Part shown: one piece after another, positions 28,070-39,135 of the stretch | How the letters are laid out: each line of letters starts with the position of its first letter | Position numbering within the stretch: position 1 is the stretch's first letter | Source of the DNA: Rhizobiales bacterium 63-22 | GTDB lineage: Bacteria > Pseudomonadota > Alphaproteobacteria > Rhizobiales > Rhizobiaceae | Direction: 5' to 3' | Assembly: GCA_001898995.1 (NCBI GenBank) | Contig: MKVZ01000014.1 | Location: forward strand, 1 to 64,000 | DNA: 64,000 nucleotides | Translations under genes and position numbers: made by a program | The notes under the pieces: model-generated | Told to the model about the DNA's origin: nothing | What the model saw: the letters and a program-made list of their open reading frames with translations, nothing else | Database searches by the model: none

Positions 28070-30841
28070 TCAGGCCGCCTGTTTGCGAAGGAGAAGGACG
28101 CCGAGCACGGCCAGCACCGGTATGGCGATCACAAGCGGCACGAACGAACCGGCAAGCTCTGAAAAACCGAGCGCCTTGGAAAACGCGCCGCGCGAGATCG
28201 TGACGAAATAGGTGGTCGGGTAGATACGTCCGATGAAGGCTCCCGCCCCCCGCAGCGAGGATACGGGGTCGATGATGCCCGAATATTGCACCGCCGGAAT
28301 GAGCGTCATCAGCGCCGTCCCGAAGATGGCGGCGATCTGGCTGTTCATGAAGGTGGAGAGCACCAGCCCCATGCCGGTGGTGACGACGACATAGAGCAGC
28401 GCCGCCGCCATATAGGTGAGGAGACTGCCCGTGAACGGCACCCGGAAGACGAAGACGGCGAAGGCGGTCAACATCAGCGCGTTGAGGAAGGCGAGCGCGA
28501 TATAGGGCATCTGCTTGCCGAGCAGGAATTCCAGCCTCGTTACCGGCGTCACGTAGAAATTGATGATCGAACCCAGTTCCTTCTCGCGCACCACGCTCAG
28601 CACCGCCAGCATGGCGGGGATCATCATCAGCAGGAGCGGGATAACCGCCGGCACCATCGCCACCAGGCTCTGGACGTCGGGATTGTAGCGATAGCGGATT
28701 TCGAGGTTGAAGTTCCCCGCCGTCGCCGCGTTACCGTAAAGGGCGCGCGCCTTCTCGGCCAGCCAGTAGGCATGGATGCCCTGCACGTAGCCCTTGACGG
28801 TCTCGGCGCGCGTCGGCATCGCGCCGTCGATCCATGCCGCGATTTCCACCTTGCGCCCATGTTCCACATCGGCGGCGAAATGCGGCGGTATCTCGATGGC
28901 GAGGCTGATCTCGCCGTCGCGCATGCGCCGGTCGAGATCTTCATAGCTCGTCAACGGCTGCTTTTCGGTGAAATAGCGCGAGCCGGCGAGTTCCTGAACA
29001 TAGCCGCGGCTGATCGTGGTGTCGTCGCGGTCCAGCACGGCGAAGGTGAGATTCTCCACGTCCAGATTGATGCCGTAGCCGATCACGAACATCAGGATCA
29101 CGCTGCCCAGAACGGCGAGTGTAGCACGGATCGGATCGCGGCGCAGTTCCAGAGCCTCGCGACGCGTATAGGCAAGGATGCGCCGCATGTCCGGCAACCA
29201 GCCGGCAAGGACGGAGCGGCTTTCCGGCTTCGCAGCGGGAGCCGCTTCCTGTGGCTCAGTCTCCGGTTGCGGCGCGACCTTGGGCTCCTCGCCGATTGCG
29301 TCGGTCAGACAGGCGATGAAGGCTTCCTCCAGCGTCGCCGCATGACGGCTTTCGACGATCGCCTGCGGCCTGTCGCTGATCAGCACCCGGCCCGCATGCA
29401 TCAGCGAGATACGGTCGCAAAGCTCGGCCTCGTTCATGAAATGCGTGGAGACGAAAATCGTCACATTGTCCTTGCGCGACAGGTCCGCGAGGATTTGCCA
29501 GAAGGCGTCGCGCGCCACCGGATCGACCCCCGAGGTCGGCTCGTCCAGGATGAGGATATCCGGCGAATGGATCAGCGCCACCGCCAGCGAAAGGCGCTGC
29601 CTTATGCCGAGCGGCATGGCATCGGGCAGATCGTCCATGAAGGCGGTCAGGTCGAAGCGCTGCGTCAGTTCGCCGATGCGGCGCGTAGTCGCGTCCGGCT
29701 CCATGCCGAACAGCCGGGCGTGCAGTTCCAGATTCTGACGCACCGTCAGTTCGGAATAGAGCGAGAAGGCCTGCGACATGTAACCGACGCGGCGGCGAAT
29801 GGCGATATCGTTCGGGTCGACTTCGCGCCCGAACAGCCGCGCCGTACCGTCGCTCGCCGGCAGCAGGCCGGTCAGCACCTTCATGGTCGTGGTCTTGCCG
29901 CAGCCGTTGGAACCGAGAAAGCCGAAAATCTCGCCGCGCGCGATGCGAAAACTCACATCGTTCACCGCCGTGAAATCGCCGAACCGCACCGTGACATGTT
30001 CCGCCTCGATGGCGGTCTCCCCGCCCGCCGGGCGCGGCGGAATAACGACTTCCCGATGGTTCCGGCGCAATTCCTCCGGCAGAAGCGCGATGAAGGCGGC
30101 GTCGAGATTGCCGGTCCTGGTCTGCTTCAGGAGTTCTTCCGGCGTACCCGTCGCCAGAATCGCGCCCGCGTTCATCGCCACCAGCCAGTCGAAGCGTTCC
30201 GCCTCCTCCATATAGGCCGTGGCGACGACGACGCTCATGCCGGGACGTTCCCCGCGCAGATCATCGATCAGTTCCCAGAACTGTCGCCGCGACAGGGGAT
30301 CGACGCCCGTGGTGGGCTCGTCGAGGATCAGCAGATCGGGATCGTGGATGAGGGCGCAGCACAGGCTGACCTTCTGCTTCATGCCGCCGGAAAGCTTGCC
30401 CGCCGGACGGTCCGCGAAGGCCGACATGCCGGTGCGCGCCAGAAGACCGGCGATGCGGCGCTCGCGCTCCCGTTTGCCATGGCCGAACAGCCGCCCGAAA
30501 AAGTCGATGTTCTCGAAGACCGACAGCGTCGGATAAAGATTGCGTCCGAGGCCCTGCGGCATATAGGCGATGCGTGGACAGACAGACCGGCGATGCGCGG
30601 CATCCGCGATATTCCCGCCGAGCACCTCGATCCGCCCGCCCTGCACCACGCGCGCCCCGGCCACCAGCGAAAGCAGGCTCGACTTGCCCACGCCGTCGGG
30701 ACCGATGAAGCCAACCATGCGCCCGGCCGGAATGTCGAGCGTGACGCCGCGCAGCGCCCTGACCGAACCATAGGACAGATCCACGCCGGCCGCGCGGACG
30801 ACGAATCCGCCTTCATCCGCTCTGTCGGCAGCGTCGCTCAT
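28070..30841 (-). CDS. RbbA-like fusion: two ABC ATPase domains plus ABC-2 permease
   Basis: 923 residues. ATPase 1 (about 15-235) has [20 protein letters not shown] and LDEPTTGVD. ATPase 2 (about 275-500) has GSNGCGKTT and LDEPTSGVD, with a poorly conserved signature ([11 protein letters not shown]). A linker rich in E, P and A follows, then an ABC-2 membrane half (helices from about 570). RbbA is named ribosome-associated ATPase in E. coli, but the domain layout indicates a membrane exporter. ATG 30841 overlaps the stop of the adaptor gene (ATGA). Confidence 0.92.
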   Translation of the reverse strand: MSDAADRADEGGFVVRAAGVDLSYGSVRALRGVTLDIPAGRMVGFIGPDGVGKSSLLSLVAGARVVQGGRIEVLGGNIADAAHRRSVCPRIAYMPQGLGRNLYPTLSVFENIDFFGRLFGHGKRERERRIAGLLARTGMSAFADRPAGKLSGGMKQKVSLCCALIHDPDLLILDEPTTGVDPLSRRQFWELIDDLRGERPGMSVVVATAYMEEAERFDWLVAMNAGAILATGTPEELLKQTRTGNLDAAFIALLPEELRRNHREVVIPPRPAGGETAIEAEHVTVRFGDFTAVNDVSFRIARGEIFGFLGSNGCGKTTTMKVLTGLLPASDGTARLFGREVDPNDIAIRRRVGYMSQAFSLYSELTVRQNLELHARLFGMEPDATTRRIGELTQRFDLTAFMDDLPDAMPLGIRQRLSLAVALIHSPDILILDEPTSGVDPVARDAFWQILADLSRKDNVTIFVSTHFMNEAELCDRISLMHAGRVLISDRPQAIVESRHAATLEEAFIACLTDAIGEEPKVAPQPETEPQEAAPAAKPESRSVLAGWLPDMRRILAYTRREALELRRDPIRATLAVLGSVILMFVIGYGINLDVENLTFAVLDRDDTTISRGYVQELAGSRYFTEKQPLTSYEDLDRRMRDGEISLAIEIPPHFAADVEHGRKVEIAAWIDGAMPTRAETVKGYVQGIHAYWLAEKARALYGNAATAGNFNLEIRYRYNPDVQSLVAMVPAVIPLLLMMIPAMLAVLSVVREKELGSIINFYVTPVTRLEFLLGKQMPYIALAFLNALMLTAFAVFVFRVPFTGSLLTYMAAALLYVVVTTGMGLVLSTFMNSQIAAIFGTALMTLIPAVQYSGIIDPVSSLRGAGAFIGRIYPTTYFVTISRGAFSKALGFSELAGSFVPLVIAIPVLAVLGVLLLRKQAA

Positions 30842-31905
30842 TTGACGGTTTCCGCCAGATTCTGTGGCCATTGCGCCTGCGGATCGAATTTCACATAGGC
30901 CATGCCGGGCAGGCCGGTCTTGACCTGCTGTATATATTTTTGCAGCAGTTCCTGCGGGATTTTCGCCTTCACGCGGAACATCAGTTTCTGCCGCTCTTCC
31001 TCGGTCTCCACCGTCTTGGGCGTGAACTGGGCCACGTCGGCGACGAAGCTGATCTTGGCCGGAATGACATATTGCGGCGCGGCGTCGAGCACGATGCGCG
31101 CATCGGCCCCCAAGCCAACACGCCCCGCCTGCGCCGTGGGCAGGAAGAAGGTCATGTAGACGTCGCTCAGATCCACCAGATTGAGCACGCGCCCGCCGGC
31201 GGACAGAACCTCGCCCGGCTCAGCGACGCGATACTGCACCCGGCCCGGCTTGGGAGACGTGAGCGTCGCGTCGTTGATATCCGCGACGATGCTGGCGATG
31301 GCTGCCTTCGCCGCATCCACGGCGGCTTCCGCATCGACGACCTGCGCCCTGGCCGAACCGATGGCCGCCTCGGCGGCGGCAAGCTGTGCCTTCGCGGCAC
31401 CCAGAGCCGCCTGCGCACCCTGCTCGCTGGCGCGGTCGTCGTCGAACACCTGCTGCGAAACGGTATTGGACTGCGCAAGCGCCCGCGAACGTACCAGACG
31501 CCTCTGCGCCGCATCGAGTTGCGCCGCGCGCTGCGCGACCGTCGCCTCCGCGGCCACATGTTCCGCCTCGCGCTGGGTAACGAGGCTTTTTGCCGTATCG
31601 ATGCCGATCTGCGCGCGGCGCAACTGAGCCTCGGCCTGTCGGCGCTGGCTTTCGAGCTGATCCGTATCCATCCGGGCGAGGACGTCGCCGGCCTTCACGA
31701 AATCGCCTTCGTCAGCGAGAATTTCGCGGATACGGCCCGGACTCTTGGTCGAAACGTCGATCTCCACCGCTTCGATGCGGCCGTTGCCGCTCGCTATTCC
31801 GTCCGGCAAAGCGCTGTTATTGAGGCTTTTCCAGCCATAATAGCCGCCCGCCGCCAGAACGGCCACGATCCCGGACACGATCCATTGCCTGCGATGGAAA
31901 CTCAT
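30838..31905 (-). CDS. HlyD-family periplasmic adaptor, YhiI-like
   Basis: 355 residues. A single N-terminal helix anchors the protein, followed by the biotinyl-lipoyl-like start ([39 protein letters not shown]), a long alanine- and glutamine-rich coiled-coil hairpin (about 80-215) and a beta-barrel end. It bridges an inner-membrane exporter to an outer-membrane channel; none is encoded nearby. First gene of the leftward operon with rbbA-like and yhhJ-like genes. Confidence 0.92.
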   Translation of the reverse strand: MSFHRRQWIVSGIVAVLAAGGYYGWKSLNNSALPDGIASGNGRIEAVEIDVSTKSPGRIREILADEGDFVKAGDVLARMDTDQLESQRRQAEAQLRRAQIGIDTAKSLVTQREAEHVAAEATVAQRAAQLDAAQRRLVRSRALAQSNTVSQQVFDDDRASEQGAQAALGAAKAQLAAAEAAIGSARAQVVDAEAAVDAAKAAIASIVADINDATLTSPKPGRVQYRVAEPGEVLSAGGRVLNLVDLSDVYMTFFLPTAQAGRVGLGADARIVLDAAPQYVIPAKISFVADVAQFTPKTVETEEERQKLMFRVKAKIPQELLQKYIQQVKTGLPGMAYVKFDPQAQWPQNLAETVK

Positions 31906-32054
31906 ATGAAAACCTCTTTGCTGTCGACCCCGCCAGACCCGATGGAAGCATTTGAAATGGCCGCTTCCTTCCGCAGCCCATAAAGCGGAAGGTCATTCAA
32001 GAATCGTCCGTCCCAGATCGCCTACCGAAATAAGCCGCGCGAACGGCATGTGCG

Positions 32055-32068
32055 TTGATCTCGATCAA
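32055..32068. promoter_or_regulatory. FNR/FixK-type anaerobox
   Basis: TTGAT-CTCG-ATCAA is a perfect copy of the TTGAT-N4-ATCAA consensus and differs by one central base from the rhizobial TTGATCTGGATCAA form. It lies 150 bp before the HlyD-like start and 309 bp before the YciE-like start, so the efflux operon is the likelier target. Confidence 0.7.
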
Positions 32069-32233
32069 CGAAGGCTTCAAATAACCGGACAGATTTCCAT
32101 CGCTGCCGCGCCGCGTATCAGAATAAAAGGCACGGTCCCAACGTAAATATAAGTATCCGTTGCGTTTTTTGGAATGCGGCGAAGCTTTCCCTTATCGACT
32201 CTCCGCCCCATGCTTCCATATTCGGTTGGCGGA

Positions 32234-32258
32234 GGAACCATCTCCATTTCCCCGCATT
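32234..32258 (+). promoter_or_regulatory. Possible EcfG (general stress sigma) promoter
   Basis: GGAAC at 32234-32238 is followed after 16 bp by CATT (consensus CGTT). It would serve the YciE-like gene, a family often in the alphaproteobacterial general stress regulon. One mismatch in the -10 makes this tentative. Confidence 0.3.
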
Positions 32259-32376
32259 AAAGATAAACCATGGAGATGAAATCTCCGGCATCGCGTGGCA
32301 TGCCTGATGGGAAGTGGCGTCTTTTTTCTTAACAGGCCTGCGGACGCGAGTTCAAACGTGTTTGGAGGAGACTGAC

Positions 32377-32874
32377 ATGCCCAAGGAAAAGACACTTGAA
32401 GCTCTGTTTTACGATACGCTGAAAGATATCTACTACGCAGAGCGAAAGATTCTGAAGACATTGCCGAAGATGAAGCGCGCCGCCCAATCGGAAGCGCTGA
32501 AGGCTGCCTTCGAAAAGCATCGCGAGGAGACCGAGGGTCATGTCGAGCGCCTGGTGCAGGTGTTCGAGATCATGGGCAAGGCAGCAAGAGGGAAAACCTG
32601 TGAGGCAATCGAAGGGATCATCGCCGAGGGCGAGGAGATCATGGAGGAATTCAAGGATACCCCTGCCCTCGATGCCGGTCTGATTTCATCGGCTCAGGCC
32701 GTGGAGCACTATGAAATTACACGATATGGCACGCTCAAACGCTGGGCGAGCGAACTCGGCATGGCCGATGCCGCCAGATTGCTCGATGCGACATTGAAGG
32801 AAGAAGCAAAAACGGACAGCGACCTGACAAAGCTGGCTGAAACATCGGTTAATCAACGCGCGAAAGCAGCGTGA
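32377..32874 (+). CDS. YciE/DUF892 ferritin-like stress protein
   Basis: 165 residues from ATG 32377 with GGAGGAG 7-13 bp upstream. The sequence starts [27 protein letters not shown] and has repeated E-x-x-H patterns ([27 protein letters not shown]) on a four-helix bundle, as in the DUF892 family (PF05974), thought to be di-iron-binding and induced by stress. The next gene is a catalase, which supports a role in oxidative or general stress. Confidence 0.9.
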   Translation: MPKEKTLEALFYDTLKDIYYAERKILKTLPKMKRAAQSEALKAAFEKHREETEGHVERLVQVFEIMGKAARGKTCEAIEGIIAEGEEIMEEFKDTPALDAGLISSAQAVEHYEITRYGTLKRWASELGMADAARLLDATLKEEAKTDSDLTKLAETSVNQRAKAA

Positions 32875-32883
32875 TTTACAAAA

Positions 32884-32905
32884 GAGGGCGTCGCAAGACG
32901 CCCTC
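32884..32905 (+). terminator. Hairpin between YciE-like gene and catalase
   Basis: A perfect 9-bp stem (GAGGGCGTC) with a GCAA tetraloop lies 9 bp after the stop of the YciE-like gene. On this strand it lacks a T-run, so it may be a weak terminator, an attenuator or an mRNA-stabilising structure before the catalase gene. Confidence 0.5.
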
Positions 32906-32948
32906 ACGTTCATCTGAACACATATCACGTCAAGGAGGGAAGCCAGCC

Positions 32949-35063
32949 ATGTCAGCCAGCAAATCCACCTCAACGGCGCGAAAGCCGCTTTCGTTCCACG
33001 ATCAGAAGCTCGTTGCCGGACAGGGCGGCGACGTTCACCAGATCGCTACCGGAGATACCCCCGTCCTGACAACTGCGCAGGGCGGCCCGGTCGCGGACGA
33101 TCTCAATACATTGAAGATCGGTGATCGCGGTCCAACCCTGATCGAGGATTTTCAATTTCGGGAAAAGATATTCCACTTCGACCATGAACGCATACCCGAA
33201 CGCGTAGTGCATGCGCGCGGCTATGGTGCTCACGGCTATTTCGAGACGACGAAGTCGCTCAGCAAATATACCCGTGCCGACATCTTCCAGCGTGTCGGTG
33301 AAAGAACGCCGGTCTTCGTTCGGTTTTCCACCGTGGCCGGATCGAAGGGTTCTGCCGACCTTGCCCGCGACGTGCGCGGTTTCGCCGTCAAGATGTACAC
33401 CAAAGAGGGCAACTGGGATATCGTCGGCAACAACATCCCGGTATTCTTCATTCAGGACGCCATCCGCTTTCCCGACATGGTGCATGCGGTCAAGGAGGAG
33501 CCCGATCGGGCCTTCCCACAAGCGCAATCCGCACATGACAATTTCTGGGACTTCATCAGCCTGACGCCGGAATCCATGCACATGATCATGTGGGTCATGT
33601 CGGATCGTGCCATCCCGCGCTCGTTCCGCTTCATGGAAGGCTTCGGTGTCCACACCTTCCGCTTCGTGAACGGGAAGGACGAATCGACCTTCGTCAAGTT
33701 CATCTGGAAGCCGAAACTCGGCCTTCAATCGGTCGTCTGGAACGAGGCGGTGAAAATCAACGGCGCCGATCCCGATTTTCACCGGCGGGATTTGTGGAAT
33801 GCCATTCAGGCTGGCGACTATCCGGAATGGGAACTGTGCGTCCAGCTTTTCGATCAGGAATTCGCGGACAGCTTCGACTTCGACGTGCTCGATCCGACCA
33901 AACTGATCCCCGAAGAAGTGATCAAACCGATCCCTGTCGGGCGGTTGGTGCTCGATCGCATGCCGGATAATTTCTTCGCCGAGACCGAACAGGTCGCCTT
34001 CATGACGCAGAATGTCCCGCCGGGCATCGACTTCTCCAACGATCCGCTGCTTCAGGGCCGCAACTTCTCCTATCTCGATACGCAATTGAAGCGTCTTGGA
34101 AGTACCAACTTCACACATATTCCGATCAATGCACCCAAATGTCCGTTCCACCACTTCCAGCAGGACGGGCACATGGCGATGCGCAATCCGGTTGGCCGGG
34201 CGAACTACGAGCCGAACTCATGGGGCGAAGGGCCACGGCCGGATCCGAAACGCGGCTTTCGATCGTTTCCCGCAGAGGAAGACGGCCAAAAGGTTCGTCT
34301 GCGGCCGGAAAGCTTCGCAGACCATTACAGTCAGGCGCGTCAGTTCTATCTGAGCCAGACGGCGGTGGAGCAGAAACACATTGCCATGGCGCTGACCTTC
34401 GAGCTTTCCAAGGTGGAAACGCCTGTCATCCGCGAGCGGGTTGTGTCGCACCTGCTCAATATCGATGCGACACTGGCCCAGACGGTCGCCGGTAAACTCG
34501 GCATTCGCAAAATGCCGAAAGCAGCGGATACCGCCGTACCGGTGCGGGGCAATCTTCCGCCATCACCGGCATTGAGCATCATCAAGAACGGCCCTGACAG
34601 CTTCAAGGGAAGGAAGATCGGGGTGCTTGTTGCCAACGGAACGGATGCCAAACTCATCGAGGCGCTCCGGCAGGCGGCAGACAAGGAAGGCGCGACGGTG
34701 GAACTGGTCGCACCGATGGTCGGCGGTTTCGAGGCATCAAACGGCGAATGGATGACAGCCGACCACATGATCGACGGTGGCCCGTCGGTGCTGTTCGACG
34801 CCGTTGCGCTTGTACTTTCCGGGGAAGCGGCCGACAAGCTCACGGGAGAAGCCACGGCGCGGGATTTCGTGGCCGACGCGTTTGCCCACTGCAAGTTCAT
34901 CGGCTTTACCGCGGGCGCAATGCCCTTGCTGACAAAGGCCGGCATTAAACCCGACATGGACGAGGGACTGCTCCCGCTCGACAATGCAAAGGCGGCGTCG
35001 GATTTCGTCTCGTCCTGCCGCAAGCTGCGGGCCTGGGCGCGGGAAGATGCCGTCAAGCTCTGA
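32949..35063 (+). CDS. katE: Large-subunit monofunctional catalase (HPII/KatE type)
   Basis: 704 residues, matching clade 2 large catalases. The haem-side histidine is in [11 protein letters not shown] (about H88), the catalytic asparagine in [11 protein letters not shown] (about N161), and the proximal tyrosine in [16 protein letters not shown]. The C-terminal ~150 residues (from [18 protein letters not shown]) are the flavodoxin/DJ-1-like domain that marks this clade. It converts hydrogen peroxide to water and oxygen in the cytosol. AAGGAGG lies 10 bp before ATG 32949. A clear terminator follows, so it is the last gene of its unit. Confidence 0.95.
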   Translation: MSASKSTSTARKPLSFHDQKLVAGQGGDVHQIATGDTPVLTTAQGGPVADDLNTLKIGDRGPTLIEDFQFREKIFHFDHERIPERVVHARGYGAHGYFETTKSLSKYTRADIFQRVGERTPVFVRFSTVAGSKGSADLARDVRGFAVKMYTKEGNWDIVGNNIPVFFIQDAIRFPDMVHAVKEEPDRAFPQAQSAHDNFWDFISLTPESMHMIMWVMSDRAIPRSFRFMEGFGVHTFRFVNGKDESTFVKFIWKPKLGLQSVVWNEAVKINGADPDFHRRDLWNAIQAGDYPEWELCVQLFDQEFADSFDFDVLDPTKLIPEEVIKPIPVGRLVLDRMPDNFFAETEQVAFMTQNVPPGIDFSNDPLLQGRNFSYLDTQLKRLGSTNFTHIPINAPKCPFHHFQQDGHMAMRNPVGRANYEPNSWGEGPRPDPKRGFRSFPAEEDGQKVRLRPESFADHYSQARQFYLSQTAVEQKHIAMALTFELSKVETPVIRERVVSHLLNIDATLAQTVAGKLGIRKMPKAADTAVPVRGNLPPSPALSIIKNGPDSFKGRKIGVLVANGTDAKLIEALRQAADKEGATVELVAPMVGGFEASNGEWMTADHMIDGGPSVLFDAVALVLSGEAADKLTGEATARDFVADAFAHCKFIGFTAGAMPLLTKAGIKPDMDEGLLPLDNAKAASDFVSSCRKLRAWAREDAVKL

Positions 35064-35095
35064 CGCGGTCTGCCGTCTGGAGAACAAAGCAGAAG

Positions 35096-35124
35096 CGGTC
35101 CGGCGTGAGCCGGGCCGTTTGTTC
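35096..35124 (+). terminator. Rho-independent terminator after katE
   Basis: A 9-bp stem with one G-U pair (35096-35104 with 35109-35117), a GTGA loop and a TTTGTT tail, 33 bp after the catalase stop. Confidence 0.75.
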
Positions 35125-35197
35125 GGCGCCCAGTCGTATCCGATACATGATCAATCCTTCGTTCAGGGGACCACGGCAAGCGCGGACTTTGGAGCGG

Positions 35198-36622
35198 TCA
35201 TGTGGTTCCGGCGACGCGGTTAAGGTCGGTAATCAATTCATGCTTGGCTTGCCTCTGTGCAACGGGGTCGGACAAACGCAGGATATACGAAGGATGCCAC
35301 GATATCAGCACCGGGCCGCCATGAAGCCCATCTTCCACCTGCCCGCGCCGGGCCGTTAGCGGAGCGGCATTATCCGTAAGGGCGAAAGCCGCAGAGGCGC
35401 CGAGTGCCACCACCATCCGGGGGCGGACGAAAGCCAGTTCGAGCCCCAGCCACCAACGGCAGTGAAAGATTTCCTGCCGGTCGGGATTTTGGTGAAGGCG
35501 GCGTTTGCCTCGCGGCATAAACTTGAAGTGCTTTACAGCATTGGTCAGCCAGACTCGGCCGGGATCCGCTTCCGCCTCGACCATGGCATCCCGTAAAACA
35601 TGGCCGGCCGGGCCCACGAAAGGACGGCCTTCCAGATCCTCGCGGTCGCCGGGCTGCTCACCGACGATCATCAGCGTGGCATCGGCTGGGCCTTCACCCC
35701 AGACAGTTTGCGTCGCGGCCTCGCACAACCCGCAACGACGGCATTGCAGGGCAGCCTCGCGCGCGTCGTCCAGTGTCTTCGGCAGTTCAGGCGCCTGCGG
35801 CATGGCAGACCGATAACGGGTAGAGACCGCCGCCGCACCGGGCCGGGGTGGCGTCACCGCGGCTGCCTGCATCCGTTCCACTCGCGCCTCGGCATCCCGC
35901 AGCATGTCAGGGATCAGCCGCGTCTCCGGCAGGTTCTTCCAGTATTTCTTCGGCATTTCCGCACGCATCGCATCGAGCTTTATCCTTGCCGGATTGAAGA
36001 TGTTGGCGAAATAGGTTGCCCAGAGCCCCTCAGAGGCATCTTGCGGCAAATCCGGTCGCGGGCCGCCCGGATGAAAGCTCAGCTTACCGTCCTCAAATCG
36101 CGCGGTAAGCCGTGGCGTGGCGATCATCCAGTCCATGTCTGCGAAACGCCTTGCGAAGAAGGCGCTTGCGGGCTCCAGCGTGTTGTGTTCCGGCTCGAAC
36201 CAGGCGGCAAAGCGGCGGCGTGAGCCGCCGGCAGGTAATTCGCGAAAACGCACGAAAGCGTGCGTCTTGTGAATGTCCCGCCCGACCGACGTCGCCATCA
36301 GATGCAGTCGACGCCCCAGCGAATCGGCCTGACTCATCGGATCGCCCTCGCCTCGATCAAGCCGCCACAGCGCCTGATAGAGCAAGCTGAAACGTTCGGG
36401 CAGCGAATGCCAGATGACTGAATCTGCCAGGTTCAGAAACAACTGCGGCACGCGCGCCTGATGCGCACCGGGCGTGTCCGGGAGGGCCCTGCCGGCAAAC
36501 AGACCATCCGCCCCGGCCCAATCGATATCGTCGGGGGCAATGCGGTGGGAAATCGCGATCCGTGCCATCTCGCGCCAGGCGTCGAAGATACCACGGTCAG
36601 GCAGGGTAAGGGCGTAAATCAT
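35198..36622 (-). CDS. udgX: UdgX-type uracil-DNA glycosylase fused to an N-terminal DUF4130 domain
   Basis: 474 residues. The N-terminal ~250 residues match the DUF4130/TIGR03915 family. The C-terminal ~190 residues are a family 4/5-like uracil glycosylase: iron-sulfur cysteines CRRCGLC, the uracil-site GEQPGDREDLEGRPFVGPAG, the UdgX-specific KRRLH loop (His377) and SWHPSYILR. In mycobacterial UdgX the histidine of the KRRIH loop becomes covalently attached to the abasic site, so a suicide-type crosslink is predicted here. ATG 36622 overlaps the stop of the radical SAM gene (ATGA), so the two are translated together. Confidence 0.93.
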   Translation of the reverse strand: MIYALTLPDRGIFDAWREMARIAISHRIAPDDIDWAGADGLFAGRALPDTPGAHQARVPQLFLNLADSVIWHSLPERFSLLYQALWRLDRGEGDPMSQADSLGRRLHLMATSVGRDIHKTHAFVRFRELPAGGSRRRFAAWFEPEHNTLEPASAFFARRFADMDWMIATPRLTARFEDGKLSFHPGGPRPDLPQDASEGLWATYFANIFNPARIKLDAMRAEMPKKYWKNLPETRLIPDMLRDAEARVERMQAAAVTPPRPGAAAVSTRYRSAMPQAPELPKTLDDAREAALQCRRCGLCEAATQTVWGEGPADATLMIVGEQPGDREDLEGRPFVGPAGHVLRDAMVEAEADPGRVWLTNAVKHFKFMPRGKRRLHQNPDRQEIFHCRWWLGLELAFVRPRMVVALGASAAFALTDNAAPLTARRGQVEDGLHGGPVLISWHPSYILRLSDPVAQRQAKHELITDLNRVAGTT

Positions 36623-37851
36623 AGCAGGCGCAATTGTCCGGGTGGCGGCTCGAAGCGCGCGCGCAGACCGGCATTGTCGATAAGCCGCCCCGGCGACCAG
36701 CCGGGTAGAGCGATGAAGGGACGTGCCTTCTTCATCATGGCGCCCATCCGCCCCAGATCCTCATATCGCAGACTGCGGTTGCGGCGCGCAGCGATGACGC
36801 GATCCACCGTCCGTATACCAAATCCGGGAACACGCAGCAGCAGTTCGCGGCTGGCGCGATTGACATCGAGCGGGAAAAGCCCGCGATGCTGCAAGGCCCA
36901 GGCAAGTTTCGGGTCCAACTCCAGATCGAGATGGCCGGTCTTCGTACCGGTGGCAATTTCCTCGGCGGTGAAACCATAAAAACGTAAAAGCCAATCGGCC
37001 TGATAGAGCCGGTGTTCACGCAAAAGCGGGGGCTGGATCAGCGGCAGCGCCGCGGAGGCATCCGGGATCGGTGAGAAGGCCGAATAATAGACCCGACGAA
37101 GCCTGTAGCCGCTATAGAGCCGCGTCGACATTTTGAGGATGGTGACGTCATCCGCCCCGTCCGCGCCGATGATCATCTGGGTGCTTTGCCCGGCGGGAGC
37201 GAAACGGAGAGGCTTGCGCCCGGTATGAGTCTTGTCCTTTGCCGCCTCGCCTTCCAGCCGCACCTGTGCCATCGCGCCACGGATCGTCTCCGGACGTTTC
37301 TCCGGGGCGAATTTACGAACGCTCGCATCCTCCGGCAGTTCAACATTGATCGACAGGCGATCGGCCCAAAGCCCCGCCTCCCGGATCAGCTCCGGGCTGG
37401 CGTCGGGAATCGTCTTGAGGTGGATATAGCCTCGAAAGCCGTGATCCTGCCGTAACGTCCGGGCGATGCGCACCATGTCGCCCATGGTCTGATCGGGTGA
37501 ACGGATGATGCCTGAGGACAGGAACAACCCCTCGATATAGTTGCGCCGGTAGAACTCCAGCGTGAGCGACACCACCTCCTCGACCGAGAACCGTGCCCGT
37601 TCCACGTTCGAACTGACGCGGTTGATGCAATAGGCGCAGTCGAAGATGCAGAAATTGGTCATCAGAATTTTGAGGAGGCTTATGCAGCGCCCATCCGGTG
37701 CGTAGGCATGACAGATTCCTGCCCCGCCCGAGGAGCCAAGGCCGCCCTTGCGGGCATCCCGCCTCTCTCCTCCGCTCGAGGCGCATGAAGCATCGTATTT
37801 TGCCGCATCCGAAAGGATTGCCAGCTTATCCTGAAGGCTTTTCCGTACCAT
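36619..37851 (-). CDS. Putative DNA modification/repair radical SAM protein (TIGR03916 type)
   Basis: 410 residues. It begins LQDKLAILSDAAKYDASCASSGG, as in the family, followed by the radical SAM cluster motif CIFDCAYC (about C68, C72, C75), GLFLSSGII and a segment carrying a helix-hairpin-helix DNA-binding motif (VNRASRELLLRVPGFGIRTVDRVIAAR) near residues 325-365. The substrate is unknown. The family almost always neighbours a DUF4130/UdgX gene, as here, implying a shared DNA repair task. An SOS box lies 17 bp before the start. Confidence 0.92.
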   Translation of the reverse strand: MVRKSLQDKLAILSDAAKYDASCASSGGERRDARKGGLGSSGGAGICHAYAPDGRCISLLKILMTNFCIFDCAYCINRVSSNVERARFSVEEVVSLTLEFYRRNYIEGLFLSSGIIRSPDQTMGDMVRIARTLRQDHGFRGYIHLKTIPDASPELIREAGLWADRLSINVELPEDASVRKFAPEKRPETIRGAMAQVRLEGEAAKDKTHTGRKPLRFAPAGQSTQMIIGADGADDVTILKMSTRLYSGYRLRRVYYSAFSPIPDASAALPLIQPPLLREHRLYQADWLLRFYGFTAEEIATGTKTGHLDLELDPKLAWALQHRGLFPLDVNRASRELLLRVPGFGIRTVDRVIAARRNRSLRYEDLGRMGAMMKKARPFIALPGWSPGRLIDNAGLRARFEPPPGQLRLL

Positions 37852-37867
37852 GCGAGGCAGAATATAT

Positions 37868-37882
37868 GTTCATGTTTTGTTC
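37868..37882 (-). promoter_or_regulatory. SOS (LexA) box upstream of the radical SAM-udgX operon
   Basis: GTTC-ATGTTTT-GTTC (GAAC-N7-GAAC on the coding strand) exactly fits the alphaproteobacterial LexA site GTTC-N7-GTTC. It lies 17 bp before the ATG at 37851, close enough to cover the promoter start region of the operon. Confidence 0.72.
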
Positions 37883-38144
37883 GTCAACTGAACCAGCCGC
37901 GCGGTGACCGGCATCCGCCTCTTTTTTATGCGGGAAAGCTTCAGAGTCGAACATGCCGGCAGGTGTGCTCGGTTGTTGACTCCGCGCCAGAGTTCCCAAT
38001 ATCGGCGCGATGGCAGGTCAGCTCGCTCGCGGACTTTTCAGCCTCGTGCGCTCTATGAATGCAAGCGTGGAGGCTAGATCGACGATGCCCGCCGGATTTC
38101 CCTCGTTTCGATAAGTCTTGGCTATGTCCCCCCAGTCCTGCTTC

Positions 38145-38400
38145 TCAGTTGTCGAGCAACCGCTCCCCGACCTGCTCGTCGGTGACGATGACGTGCGGCG
38201 ACAGCAGCTTCATGGACGCGCGAAAAACCGGAATCTTGTGCCAGCCGCCTGACGCCAAAACGATCTTGCGCGCCGAACGCAGCGAGCGCGGATCGGCCGA
38301 GACGACACGGCGATTGACGTCGTGATCGACGATCCGACCGTCAGGGTCGATAAAGCGGCACGGAATATCGCCGATGGCGCCGGCCTGCGACCTTCTCAAA
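38145..38400 (-). pseudogene. SorC-family sugar-binding regulator, C-terminal remnant
   Basis: About 85 residues (from GAIGDIPCRFIDPDGRIVDHD through KIVLASGGWHKIPVF to VIVTDEQVGERLLD) match the end of SorC/DeoR-type sugar-sensing regulators. The DNA-binding half and most of the effector domain are gone, so it cannot be functional. Confidence 0.75.
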
Positions 38401-38619
38401 TGGTGACAAAATAAACGTCGGTCGGCTGGCGGCATAGGTTTCGATGGTTACCGCGCTATGCGGAGGTCTTGCGGATATTACGCGGCGACTTCTTCAACTT
38501 GTTGAGCGGAATGAAATTTCGCTGCCACTCGCTGCGAAGGCCGCTTCCGCAGTAACGTCCGCCTCGGCTGCCAAGCTGACGATTTCCGCGTTCACCGCCG
38601 CTTTCTCGACCATCGCGAC

Positions 38620-38990
<371 letters not shown>

Positions 38991-39135
38991 CCAACCTCTA
39001 TCCAGTGAATTCTCAAAGCGACTTCACTTTCATCGCAGATGCGCCAGGCTGAGCACCTATCAATTTGGGCTAAGCCTAGACACGGCAAAATCCGTGCATA
39101 GACCATACCATAGTGGTAGCGGAGAGCACTGGAGC

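Larger units (their letters stand above)
31906..32376. other. Gene-free divergent control region
   Basis: The 471 bp between the efflux operon (leftward) and the YciE-like gene (rightward) hold no plausible gene. They contain the FNR/FixK-type box at 32055-32068 and a possible EcfG-type promoter near 32234. Confidence 0.6.

Noticed and set aside
28286..30898. 870-codon plus-strand frame opposite the RbbA-like gene
   Set aside because: It is rich in R, H, Q and G without hydrophobic or domain structure; the minus strand has two complete ABC domains and overlapping operon neighbours.
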